DNA of 64,000 bases, taken from positions 620,001 through 684,000 of the forward strand of contig CBDEWC010000014.1 in assembly GCA_965243695.1 (NCBI GenBank). Direction: 5' to 3'. The notes under the pieces were generated by a model. It ran no database searches, had not been told where the DNA came from, and worked only from the letters and a program-made list of their open reading frames with translations. This document shows positions 56,589-64,000 of the stretch, one piece after another (the stretch's first letter is position 1; the number at the start of each line of letters is the position of its first letter). Source of the DNA: JAKVCB01 sp965243695. Its GTDB lineage: Bacteria > Planctomycetota > Planctomycetia > Pirellulales > Lacipirellulaceae. Position numbers and translations under genes: made by a program.

Positions 56589-57677
56589 GTGGTTCAGTTG
56601 CCCAGCCCGCCGAGTTCAGATCGCAACCGTTTAGCAGCGGGTTGGTGGACTTCCGCGGTACTCCATGGATCGGTACTGTTGGTGCTGGCCTGGTCGATTC
56701 CTGACCCCTCACGTGGCACCAGCATCGAGCCCATGTTGACAACCAGCCTCGTGCTTGACCGAATGAGTGATGACTCGGCACAAGAGGAAACGACCACAAC
56801 CGAAGAGGAATTCACTGGGGATCCCTCCAGTGGTGGAAAGGTCTCTGTGGTGGTCGGGGTGGTTCGTAAAGCTGTCGAACCGAATCGGGTAGAAACGGTA
56901 CCGGCAGACGAACTTGCCGGCGAATCGGTGGAGAATCAAGTTGAAATCTCCGTACCGTTGTTGCCCGATGACCTGCCTGCACCAACGGTCGTAGAGAAGG
57001 TTGCGAGTAGCCCTCCGCCCGTTTCCGCGACGGAATCGATTTTTGAGGGGATGTTAATGCCCTCCGTGCCAACAGGGAAATCAAATGCCGGAGCAGGAAA
57101 GGGATGGGCTCGGCTCAGTGGTGGGAAAGCCCGGGTCCAGATCTTTGGTGTAGAAGGTACCGGAACCCGATTTGTTTATCTGTTCGATCGCAGTGTGAGT
57201 ATGGAAGGTGCTCCCCTGGCAGCTGCCAAGCGACAACTCATTGGAAGTTTGGATTCGTTCGACAGCGTCCACCAGTTCCATATCATTTTTTTCAATCACC
57301 GGATGTCGAACTTTGATTCGACCGACCAACAGCAGCGAATCGCCTACGCGACCGACCTAAACAAGTCATTGGCTGCAGCGTTTGTTCGGACCATATCGGC
57401 CGACGGAGGCACTGATCGATACGCAGCCATTCGGCAGGCAATTCGGCTTCGTCCTGATGCAATCTTCTTCTTGACTGACGCCGATGATCCCATGCCTGCC
57501 GCGGAGATTGCCGAAATTCTTTCCGATAACCGGCGTGTCGGCGCAGCAATTCATACAATCGAGTTTGGCCGCGGCGTTGAGCAGGGGCACTACAATTTTC
57601 TAGTTCAATTGGCCGAGCAAACCGGCGGACAATATGACTACGTCAACACCCGTTTATTGCCCCCTGTCGACCAGTAG
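56589..57677 (+). CDS. Membrane-anchored vWA domain protein
   Basis: A 362-residue protein. An N-terminal membrane span (WTSAVLHGSVLLVLAWSIP, about residues 20-38) is followed by an acidic, Thr/Glu-rich linker of about 130 residues. A vWA domain starts RVQIFGVEGTGTRFVYLFDR and carries the MIDAS motif DRSVSMEG; later vWA signatures are GGTDRYAAIRQAIRL and DAIFFLTDADDP. The GTG at 56589 is taken as start (AGGA 8 nt upstream); the ATG-started frame at 56508 has no family-like lead. TonB-like topology but no TonB domain. Function unknown. Confidence 0.82.
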   Translation: MVQLPSPPSSDRNRLAAGWWTSAVLHGSVLLVLAWSIPDPSRGTSIEPMLTTSLVLDRMSDDSAQEETTTTEEEFTGDPSSGGKVSVVVGVVRKAVEPNRVETVPADELAGESVENQVEISVPLLPDDLPAPTVVEKVASSPPPVSATESIFEGMLMPSVPTGKSNAGAGKGWARLSGGKARVQIFGVEGTGTRFVYLFDRSVSMEGAPLAAAKRQLIGSLDSFDSVHQFHIIFFNHRMSNFDSTDQQQRIAYATDLNKSLAAAFVRTISADGGTDRYAAIRQAIRLRPDAIFFLTDADDPMPAAEIAEILSDNRRVGAAIHTIEFGRGVEQGHYNFLVQLAEQTGGQYDYVNTRLLPPVDQ

Positions 57678-57695
57678 TCGCGAAAATGCCCCTAA

Positions 57696-58109
57696 CTACC
57701 AGGGGCCACGCACATAATAAACGCCGAATTGGTTCGTATCTTGTGGCCATCTGGGCGTATGTTTGAAAGGTCCGCCGAAAGGACCCGGTCCGGGGTAGTT
57801 GCGGCCAAATTGATGGTCGATGCGCGAAACCCGCGAACTGCTTACACCCCAGCCCCAGTTCGTCTGCAGGTTTGCCGTGGGTGGAACAACGAGTGTGAGG
57901 GGGCGCCCATACTGGGAATAGGCGTAGTTGCGGTTCCAGTTGTAGTGCTGGGCACGGCACAACGGTTTCATCACGCCGTAATCACTTCCGCAGTCGCACA
58001 CTCCGCAGCCATCACAGCCCCACCACTTGATGGCGCTGGCCGTTTTGGGAAAAGTCACCAGAGCAAACAGGACTGCCGCAGCAGCCACCAGAAAACAACG
58101 CTTCAACAT
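57696..58109 (-). CDS. Small secreted protein with Cys-rich head
   Basis: A 137-residue exported protein with a clear signal peptide (VAAAAVLFALVTFPKTASA, residues 8-26). The mature N-terminus is rich in Cys and Gly (WWGCDGCGVCDCGSDYG). The rest is Tyr/Asn/Pro-rich, ending in QFGVYYVRGPW. The family is not recognised. A second Cys-rich secreted protein is encoded just upstream on the same strand. The two share a GPGP segment, so they are probably related in role; metal binding or cross-linked surface structure is a guess. Confidence 0.75.
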   Translation of the reverse strand: MLKRCFLVAAAAVLFALVTFPKTASAIKWWGCDGCGVCDCGSDYGVMKPLCRAQHYNWNRNYAYSQYGRPLTLVVPPTANLQTNWGWGVSSSRVSRIDHQFGRNYPGPGPFGGPFKHTPRWPQDTNQFGVYYVRGPW

Positions 58110-58179
58110 GGGTTGATATCCTTTTCGAGGGGAAACCATAACGAGCCACGCGGGGACGCGGCCGGTGTTTCTAATTCGG

Positions 58180-58830
58180 CTATCGACGCCCACACCGATT
58201 CAGTCCAGAGACCGAGTCACTCAGCGAGTCGGTAAAGCGACTGTTGTGATCACCATAAAGTCCAAACAACCAGTGTTGAATCAGCCCACCCCCGGTGGAG
58301 TAGCGGACCTTGGTACGTGTCCAACCTGCGCCGCAGTTATAGGTGTAGTAGGATCGCTTATGGCGGTAGAGGTACTCGTGGGGCATAAAAGGCTGATAGG
58401 TTACATAGGTTTGTCCCACGAAGGCAGGCGTGGGGAGTGGCGACTCGTACAGTTGGGCCGTGGTCCCGGAGGGCCCCGGGCCTACGTAGTAGTTGTAGAA
58501 CAAGTCTTTTTGTTGTTGGTAGCTGATTCGTCGCTTACCCTGCCAACCATATCCCGAACCGCACATGCTTCCGCAACAGCCGCAACCATTAGGGCCGCAT
58601 TGGCAACAATTAGGATCGCATTCACAACAACTAGAGCCGTTGCAGGCACAACCACAGTTTGCGGTAGGGTAACGGCTGCGGTAACTGCACTGCTTAACAG
58701 TGCGACCCGAAGAAACGGAGCGGTGGTTGTAAAGTTCATGGTCGTGGTAAGCCTGGGCGGCCGCGGCCGTATCCAATCCGGTAGCAAGGATCAGGCTGGC
58801 AACCAGTCCAAGCAGGAGATTTCGCGACAT
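58180..58830 (-). CDS. Cysteine-rich secreted protein
   Basis: A 216-residue exported protein. A signal peptide (LLGLVASLILATGLDTAAAA) is followed by a segment with many cysteines between residues about 45 and 95 (CGCACNGSSCCECDPNCCQC and CGCCGSMCGSG). A Tyr/Pro-rich part follows (YYVGPGPSGTTAQLYESP, YVTYQPFMPHEYLY) and a short C-terminal tail. ATG 58830 gives a clean signal peptide. It precedes the smaller Cys-rich protein by about 70 bp. Cysteine clusters of this density suggest metal binding or heavy disulfide cross-linking; no family is recognised. Confidence 0.77.
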   Translation of the reverse strand: MSRNLLLGLVASLILATGLDTAAAAQAYHDHELYNHRSVSSGRTVKQCSYRSRYPTANCGCACNGSSCCECDPNCCQCGPNGCGCCGSMCGSGYGWQGKRRISYQQQKDLFYNYYVGPGPSGTTAQLYESPLPTPAFVGQTYVTYQPFMPHEYLYRHKRSYYTYNCGAGWTRTKVRYSTGGGLIQHWLFGLYGDHNSRFTDSLSDSVSGLNRCGRR

Positions 58831-59220
58831 GAGGGGTCCTCCTTCGTCATGCGCTGTGGTTTGGCAAGCGGGCGCAAGCCGAGGGCGTGCCCAGGCTTGG
58901 TCCATCGGGCGTTGGGTACAGAAATTGGGTCTGGCAGGTGAGGTGGGAGGCCGGGACGGATGGACCTGCCGATCGGTAAGGTCTATTTATGGTGTCGGTT
59001 AGAGTCGCGGGTATGGGTGAGTCTTTGTTTATCGGATATCGCGGATGCAGCTACTGTAAGACTCAAATAGGCCAAAATCCGTGTGGTCAGTGCCAGTAGG
59101 TCACCGCTATAATCGAAAAAACCATTACAGATTCCCCATTGTTTGCCGAGTGCGAGGGAGCCGCCGTCCGCTGCTGCTCGCGGATGGTTAAGGCAATTGT
59201 TTGTATTACGGGATAGCACA
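58831..59220. other. Divergent intergenic region
   Basis: This 390-bp stretch lies between the Cys-rich protein (minus) and topoisomerase VI subunit B (plus). Minus-strand open frames here are shadows of the top6B start region. No clear promoter or hairpin was recognised. Confidence 0.45.
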
Positions 59221-61362
59221 TTGGCACTCACCAAGAAGAAAGTAAAAAAGCAGTCCACTGCTACGACAAAAATAAAACCAGCCAAGAAAACAAAAAGGCA
59301 GGAAAAGAAAAAGTCGCGATCGAGCCCGTCCGCGCAAGGCACTCGTAGTGGGGTGAACGGCCGCGCTGCAACAGATTCGACAAGTCGACGCCGAGCGACT
59401 GCCAAGAGTATGGCAGCCAGCCAGCGCGACATTTCGGTGAGCGAATTTTTCGCGAAGAATCGCCACCTGTTAGGTTTTGACAACCCACGCAAGGCATTAC
59501 TAACTACGGTCAAAGAGGCGGTTGATAATTCACTCGATGCGTGCGAAGAGGCGGGCATCCTCCCGGAGATTTGGGTTCATATTGAACAAACGGGTGCCGA
59601 TCGATTTAAGGTTGGTGTTCAAGATAATGGCCCGGGGATTCTCAAGAAACAAATCCCGCTGATTTTCGGAAAGCTCCTCTACGGATCAAAATTCCACCGC
59701 CTACGACAAAGCCGTGGCCAGCAAGGTATTGGAATTAGCGCCGCTGGGATGTACGGTGTGCAAACAACCGGCAAGCCGGTGAAGATTATTTCAAAAGTGT
59801 CAACTCGCAAGCCGGCACACTATTATGAGATTCAAATAGACACCAAACGAAACAAACCGCGGATTCTCAATGGACGCGGCGAAGGAATCGACATCCCCCC
59901 CGGGGCCAAGGGCGAGAAGTACATTGAAAAATACGGCATTGAATGGGAAGAAGAGAGCCATGGAACCCGTGTGACCATCGAACTGCAGGCCAAATTTGTG
60001 CGCGGTCGTGGCGGTGTGGATGAATATCTTGAGCAAACGGCGATCGCCAATCCGCACATTACGCTGCACTATATCGATTCAGATAACCGGGGCCGCAGTT
60101 ATGAGCGATCGGTTTCCGTACTTCCCAAGGAACCGAAAGAAATCAAGCCACACCCGTATGGAGTGGAGTTGGGCCGCCTTGCTGCGATGGTTGAAGAAGC
60201 AGCCCCTTCGACAATTTCCCAGTTTTTAACCACGATGTTTTCGCGGGTGACTCCGGCCACGGCACGGCGGATTTGTCAGAACGCCAACGTTTCCACTCGT
60301 GCGAACACCCGCCGGATTGGCCGACGCGAAGCCGACGCGCTCTACCAGGCAATCCAGCAGACCAAAATAGCCTCTCCTGCGACCGACTGCATCTGTCCGA
60401 TTGGAGAGGAACTCATCCTCCAGGGGTTGCACCAGGTCGTGCCAGGAGAGTTTTATGCAGCAGCGACCCGTCCACCCTCTGTTTATCGGGGAAATCCGTT
60501 TCAGATTGAGGTTGGTTTGGCCTACGGGGCGACCGCCTCCACACAAAATGTGACCATGGAATTGCTGCTTGAGTTGCTGGAAGAGACCGATACACGAACC
60601 GTGCGGCAATTCTTGATTCATACGTTTAACGGGTTGGGCGCAGATGCCGCTGACAAGATCGTTAAAGCCGCAGGTGTGAAAACAAGGCAAACACCAGGAA
60701 AACTCAGGCCCAAAGACTGCGAAAAACTCTTCGAAGCCATGCAACATGTCAATGTTGCTGAAGGGCAACAAATGGAGGTGTTACGCTATGCCAACCGGGT
60801 TCCTTTGCAGTTTCAACAGGCAGCCTGTACGGTGACGCAGACTGTTTTGGCGACCAATTGGCGCGGCTATGGCTTGAGCCAGTCTCGCGGTGCGATGCCC
60901 AAAGGTCCTGTGACCATCATGGTGCACATTGCCAGTGTTTGGGTTCCCTTTACGAGCGAAAGTAAAGAGGCCATTGCCAATTACCCTGAAATCCAGAAAG
61001 AAATCCGACTCGGACTGCAAGGTGTGGGCCGCAAGTTGGGGATGTACTTGCGCCGCAGGATTAAGGTCAAACAGCAAACCGATCGTCGCGAAGTTTTCCT
61101 CCGTTACCTTAAGGAGGTTTCCAATGCCGTCAGCGAGATCAATGGGGTAAAAAAACAAGATCTTTATGACCAGCTTGTCAAGGTTGCCAGAAAACGGACG
61201 GCCGATGCCGATATGCAACTGGATGATCGTGGACGGCGTATCCAGGAAGAAGTCCATATGAATCTTGGTGACAATGTGTTGATCGCCGAACCCGCCGATT
61301 CATTGCGCCATATCAATCGGTCTCCTGCCGACGAGGTTTCCGAAAACGACAACGAAGAATGA
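59221..61362 (+). CDS. top6B: DNA topoisomerase VI subunit B
   Basis: A type IIB topoisomerase ATPase subunit, about 713 residues. The GHKL fold has KEAVDNSLDACEEAG (N-box, about 98-112), VQDNGPGI (G1) and GQQGIGISAAGMYG (G2). An H2TH-like segment (SRVTPATARRICQNANV) precedes DCICPIGEELILQGL and PPSVYRGNPFQIEVGLAYG. A second H2TH-like segment (GLGADAADKIVKAAGV) lies before LRYANRVPLQFQ. The transducer follows with FTSESKEAIANYPEIQKEIR. The start is uncertain: TTG 59221 opens a Lys-rich tail, while ATG 59410 begins just before the conserved part. Subunit A follows. Confidence 0.93.
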   Translation: MALTKKKVKKQSTATTKIKPAKKTKRQEKKKSRSSPSAQGTRSGVNGRAATDSTSRRRATAKSMAASQRDISVSEFFAKNRHLLGFDNPRKALLTTVKEAVDNSLDACEEAGILPEIWVHIEQTGADRFKVGVQDNGPGILKKQIPLIFGKLLYGSKFHRLRQSRGQQGIGISAAGMYGVQTTGKPVKIISKVSTRKPAHYYEIQIDTKRNKPRILNGRGEGIDIPPGAKGEKYIEKYGIEWEEESHGTRVTIELQAKFVRGRGGVDEYLEQTAIANPHITLHYIDSDNRGRSYERSVSVLPKEPKEIKPHPYGVELGRLAAMVEEAAPSTISQFLTTMFSRVTPATARRICQNANVSTRANTRRIGRREADALYQAIQQTKIASPATDCICPIGEELILQGLHQVVPGEFYAAATRPPSVYRGNPFQIEVGLAYGATASTQNVTMELLLELLEETDTRTVRQFLIHTFNGLGADAADKIVKAAGVKTRQTPGKLRPKDCEKLFEAMQHVNVAEGQQMEVLRYANRVPLQFQQAACTVTQTVLATNWRGYGLSQSRGAMPKGPVTIMVHIASVWVPFTSESKEAIANYPEIQKEIRLGLQGVGRKLGMYLRRRIKVKQQTDRREVFLRYLKEVSNAVSEINGVKKQDLYDQLVKVARKRTADADMQLDDRGRRIQEEVHMNLGDNVLIAEPADSLRHINRSPADEVSENDNEE

Positions 61363-61509
61363 CATTACGCACGACCGCTGGCATCCCAAGAAGTACCGGT
61401 TTAAAGACGGCGGCCACGGGGTGCCAAGCCGGGAAGTACTAAAAGTAACCCAGTTTTCAGAGAAGTTCATCCTCCAGTTGGAAGATTTCTGGTCAACTCA
61501 AGCAAAGCC

Positions 61510-62661
61510 ATGCCCAAGAAAAAAACAGTACGTAAAATGAGTCGATCCAAAGCAAAGATCTCTGCCCGCGACAAGCGCACGATGAAAAGCCTGAAGGACC
61601 TGGCGGATGGTGTGGTTCGTGCGGCCAATGGGCGACGTGACCCGTATGTTGATATTCCATCGCGCACACTTTCGAATGTGCGGTATAGCCCACGGAAGAA
61701 AATCCTTGAGATGGGCAACGGCAAAAACCGCCGCCAACTCTTTGATCTCTCGCAAGCCAAGGCCTATATGCGGACCATGCTCGTGGCGAGTGGCTGCAAA
61801 CGGCTTGTTGATGAGGGCAAGACGACCAGCTTGCGGGGTATGTTCTATATGCTCAAACATACGATCGAGAATACCAAGGAAAACACTTTTGATGATCAAA
61901 ATGAGTGCGACACGATCATCGAAGATTCGGAGGTACTCCTTAACTCGATTCGCGAGGAATTGCACCTCTATGCGGAAAATCGGGGAGCGATGGTTGGCAA
62001 CATTACGCTCATCGACAAAGGCGATGTGATCAATTGCAGCCGAATGGGCTCCGGCGGGTATGCCATTCCCTCAATTTGTGAGCCAGAGGTTATTGAACTG
62101 GACCGTCGCAAGTGCGATGCCAAATTTATCCTCCATGTCGAAAAAGGTACGGTCTGGCAGCGGTTTAACGAAGATCGGTTCTGGGATACACACAACTGCA
62201 TTCTCACGCATGGTAGCGGACAGCCGCCACGGGGAGTCCGCAGGCTTCTCTACCGCTTGCACAACGAACTGAAGTTACCTGTGTACTGCGTGCTCGATAA
62301 TGATCCGTGGGGGTACTATATCTACAGCGTGTTGAAGCAGGGGTCGATTAACCTCGCGTTTGAATCGCAACGAATGGCGATTCCCGATGCCAAATACCTC
62401 GGGCTGCGGAGTATTGATTTTGATCGATGCGATTTGTCTGATAGCGTGAAGATCGCCCTTACCGATTCGGATCGAAAACGAGCCAAACAGGTTGCCAATT
62501 ATCCGTGGTTTGAAAAGAAACGGCAGTGGCAGGGAGAGATCCAGCGGATGCTCAAGAACGATTTTAAACTGGAAGTCGAGTCGTTAATTTCCAAGGACAT
62601 CAGCTACGTGACCGAGGTCTATGTTCCCGAGCGACTTGCAGCACGGGATTGGTTGGATTAG
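61510..62661 (+). CDS. top6A: DNA topoisomerase VI subunit A (Spo11-like)
   Basis: The DNA-cleaving subunit of topoisomerase VI, 383 residues. The 5Y-CAP domain carries TTSLRGMFYMLKH, with catalytic Tyr113 in the FY form also seen in Spo11. The Toprim domain has HVEKGTVW (Glu211) and LDNDPWGYYIY (Asp263, Asp265) for Mg2+. The N-terminal 45 residues are basic. It lies 147 bp after top6B on the same strand, so the pair forms the complete enzyme. Topoisomerase VI is rare in bacteria outside planctomycetes and a few other groups. It relaxes and decatenates DNA in an ATP-dependent way. Confidence 0.95.
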   Translation: MPKKKTVRKMSRSKAKISARDKRTMKSLKDLADGVVRAANGRRDPYVDIPSRTLSNVRYSPRKKILEMGNGKNRRQLFDLSQAKAYMRTMLVASGCKRLVDEGKTTSLRGMFYMLKHTIENTKENTFDDQNECDTIIEDSEVLLNSIREELHLYAENRGAMVGNITLIDKGDVINCSRMGSGGYAIPSICEPEVIELDRRKCDAKFILHVEKGTVWQRFNEDRFWDTHNCILTHGSGQPPRGVRRLLYRLHNELKLPVYCVLDNDPWGYYIYSVLKQGSINLAFESQRMAIPDAKYLGLRSIDFDRCDLSDSVKIALTDSDRKRAKQVANYPWFEKKRQWQGEIQRMLKNDFKLEVESLISKDISYVTEVYVPERLAARDWLD

Positions 62662-62702
62662 AGGCACGCGACACGACCTGCTACCAGCTTCACACGAGCG
62701 GC

Positions 62703-63083
62703 TCACCGTAGCACTTGCAAGCCGAGCACCAGCACGCCAATCACGGCTGCTCCGATTGCCGCAACCAGGACCGCTCCGCTGGCGATGTCGAGCCCGTTGC
62801 GGATGTGGGGATTGTTCTCCTCGGTGATCGCCTTGGCGAGTTGTTCGAGAGCTGAATTGAACAACTCAGCGGCCATGACCAAGGCAATACAGAGAATGAG
62901 CAAACACCACTCGGTACGGCTGATTCCCAGTACCCAGCCTACGATCAAAACAGCTGATGCGGCAAAGATGTGAACGACAAAGCTGCTTTGTCCTGCTATC
63001 CCGATTGCGATCCCACGGAAACCGCCGGCAAACTTAGCGATCCAACTGTGACGATGAGGGGAGTCTTGGTTTGAGCTAGGCAT
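62703..63083 (-). CDS. dgkA: Diacylglycerol/undecaprenol kinase
   Basis: A 126-residue integral membrane kinase of the DgkA/UdpK family. The N-terminus WIAKFAGGFRGIAIGI is followed by three membrane spans. The active-site signature is AAELFNSALEQLAKAI followed by HIRNGLDIASGAVL, matching the E-LLNSA-E and D-xxSAAVL motifs of the family. ATG 63083 gives the normal length; the frame to 63401 is non-coding. Substrate choice (diacylglycerol or undecaprenol) cannot be told from sequence. It lies on the minus strand, convergent with top6A. Confidence 0.92.
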   Translation of the reverse strand: MPSSNQDSPHRHSWIAKFAGGFRGIAIGIAGQSSFVVHIFAASAVLIVGWVLGISRTEWCLLILCIALVMAAELFNSALEQLAKAITEENNPHIRNGLDIASGAVLVAAIGAAVIGVLVLGLQVLR

Positions 63084-63390
63084 CGATTTAATGGGGCCTT
63101 GGGAATTTGACAGCAGGGCTGCCTGGCATACGTGGTTTCGCCTGGTCGCCGCATTTCGTAATGGGACATGAAAAGAGAACTTCCAAGTACTTTGCTTATC
63201 CGAGATTGGTTTGCTTTCTGCAAGGGATCCCCCGAATTTTTTCTGGGTGAGACGGCCAGAGACAAGCCGCCCCACGGAGGTCTGTTGTCGTCGCTGCAGG
63301 TTTGACCCAACAAGAACCCAGGCATCTGCTATAAATTTAGTCTCCAACCCGACCACCGCCATAGGATTGGGCTGGGTTTTCCCAAATCGC

Positions 63391-63420
63391 TTGCTAAACA
63401 AATTGCGACAGGTTTAAAAT
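63391..63420 (+). promoter_or_regulatory. Possible promoter of the GH116 gene
   Basis: TTGCTA (63391-63396) and TAAAAT (63415-63420) are 18 bp apart, about 60 bp before the GH116 start codon. The rest of the divergent region 63084-63481 shows no other feature. Confidence 0.4.
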
Positions 63421-63481
63421 GAAGCAATAATTTGGGCAGCGAATCGAAGAGGCAAAATTTTCATTTTTGGAGTTGTTTTCC

Positions 63482-64000
63482 ATGGTTTTCCGCACGCGGT
63501 GTTTGTTTTTGGTCTTCGTTGGACACGTAATATCGGTTGCTATGCTGTTTGCGCCATCGACGGTTGCCATCGCGGAAAACCGACTTTTTCCTGCAGGCCT
63601 GCCACAATCCCAGTGGAAGCAATTCGACGCGGTCGGTTACGCCAATTCGGTGGCGGGCGTCGTTTATCGGACCGGTCAGGACCTTGTGTGTGGATTACCT
63701 CTCGGGGCCGTTGATACCGGCTGCGTCGATCTCGAACTCGATGGCACGTTTGGGTACATGACCAATTACAACTCGCATGTTCCTCGACGCGGAAAAGTTG
63801 ATTTGCCATTTTTGGGGCTTACCGTTGGCGACAAGGCATGGGTCCTGAGCACTCGAAAATTTCCTGGCGCGACCAGTGCCGAGAGCATCGACTACTGGGG
63901 ACACTTTCCGATTGTCGATTTGGAGTATCAAACGACGGCACCGGTGGATGTTGGCTTGCGGGCGTGGGCACCTTTTATTGTGGGAGATGAGGCGGTTTCG
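63482..64000 (+). CDS. GH116 glucosylceramidase-like protein, N-terminal part (continues past window)
   Basis: An incomplete gene whose frame is open to the last base (173 residues seen). ATG 63482 begins a signal peptide (LFLVFVGHVISVAMLFAPSTVAIA). The mature part reads GLPLGAVDTGCVDLELDGTF, then NSHVPRRG, PFLGLTVGDKAWVLST, SIDYWGHFPIVDLEYQ and LRAWAPFIVGDE. This is the N-terminal beta-sandwich of GBA2-type GH116 enzymes (beta-glucosidase/glucosylceramidase/beta-xylosidase); the catalytic barrel lies outside the window. The signal peptide implies a secreted or periplasmic enzyme. It diverges from dgkA. Confidence 0.88.
   Translation, partial: MVFRTRCLFLVFVGHVISVAMLFAPSTVAIAENRLFPAGLPQSQWKQFDAVGYANSVAGVVYRTGQDLVCGLPLGAVDTGCVDLELDGTFGYMTNYNSHVPRRGKVDLPFLGLTVGDKAWVLSTRKFPGATSAESIDYWGHFPIVDLEYQTTAPVDVGLRAWAPFIVGDEAVS

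Overview
The window looks like chromosomal DNA of a planctomycete, probably of the Pirellula/Blastopirellula kind. The pointers are a DUF1559 pseudopilin with the H-x9-DG motif, PEP-CTERM and dockerin-like surface proteins, a PVC-type cytochrome c/HEAT-repeat protein, a DUF4159 protein beside a MoxR-DUF58-BatA-vWA operon, an LptD-like outer-membrane protein, bacterial topoisomerase VI and a GH116 enzyme. Shine-Dalgarno signals are often weak and TTG/GTG starts are frequent. The assignment is inferred from gene content only. No tRNA, rRNA, CRISPR array, prophage or insertion sequence was recognised.

Layout. 1-7.5 kb: end of an aromatic/aspartate aminotransferase, then carbohydrate genes (glgA, a galT-like gene, a GH57 glucanotransferase) with a HAD plus ADP-ribosylglycohydrolase-like fusion on the other strand. 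7.5-9.9 kb (minus): an aroE-like gene with altered active-site motifs, bioD and a lipoprotein MsrB. 10.5-14.6 kb (minus): a promoter, a cobalamin riboswitch and four overlapping genes (DUF1559 pseudopilin, DUF4465/dockerin/PEP-CTERM protein, second PEP-CTERM protein, SAM methyltransferase). 14.74-14.95 kb (plus): a 71-residue SelW/Rdx-like selenoprotein read through an in-frame TGA, with a SECIS-like hairpin at the right distance. 15-16.6 kb: the principal sigma factor. 18-21.6 kb: a small membrane protein, a GT4 glycosyltransferase and a sulfotransferase, among long gene-free stretches.

21.9-31.2 kb: a DUF4159 protein divergent from moxR, DUF58, batA-like and a second vWA gene that carries an apparent one-base frameshift at its metal-binding motif. 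31.4-36.9 kb: jetA-jetB-jetC of a Wadjet/MksBEF-type SMC system, without the nuclease subunit jetD. 37-41.3 kb: a quinone oxidoreductase-like gene and two tandem DUF697-type GTPases. 41.4-49.4 kb: a large PVC cytochrome c protein, an unrecognised zinc-ribbon protein and the LptD-like protein. 49.5-56.2 kb (minus): def, fmt, miaB, glnE. 56.6-58.8 kb: a membrane vWA protein and two small cysteine-containing secreted proteins. 59.2-62.7 kb: DNA topoisomerase VI subunits B and A. 62.7-64 kb: diacylglycerol kinase and the start of a GH116 gene that runs off the window.

The two most notable finds are the B12-riboswitch-controlled surface-protein operon and, immediately beside it, the hidden selenoprotein gene. 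A JetABC cluster lacking JetD, the HAD/ADP-ribosylglycohydrolase fusion and the AroE homologue without its catalytic Lys/Asp also deserve checking.
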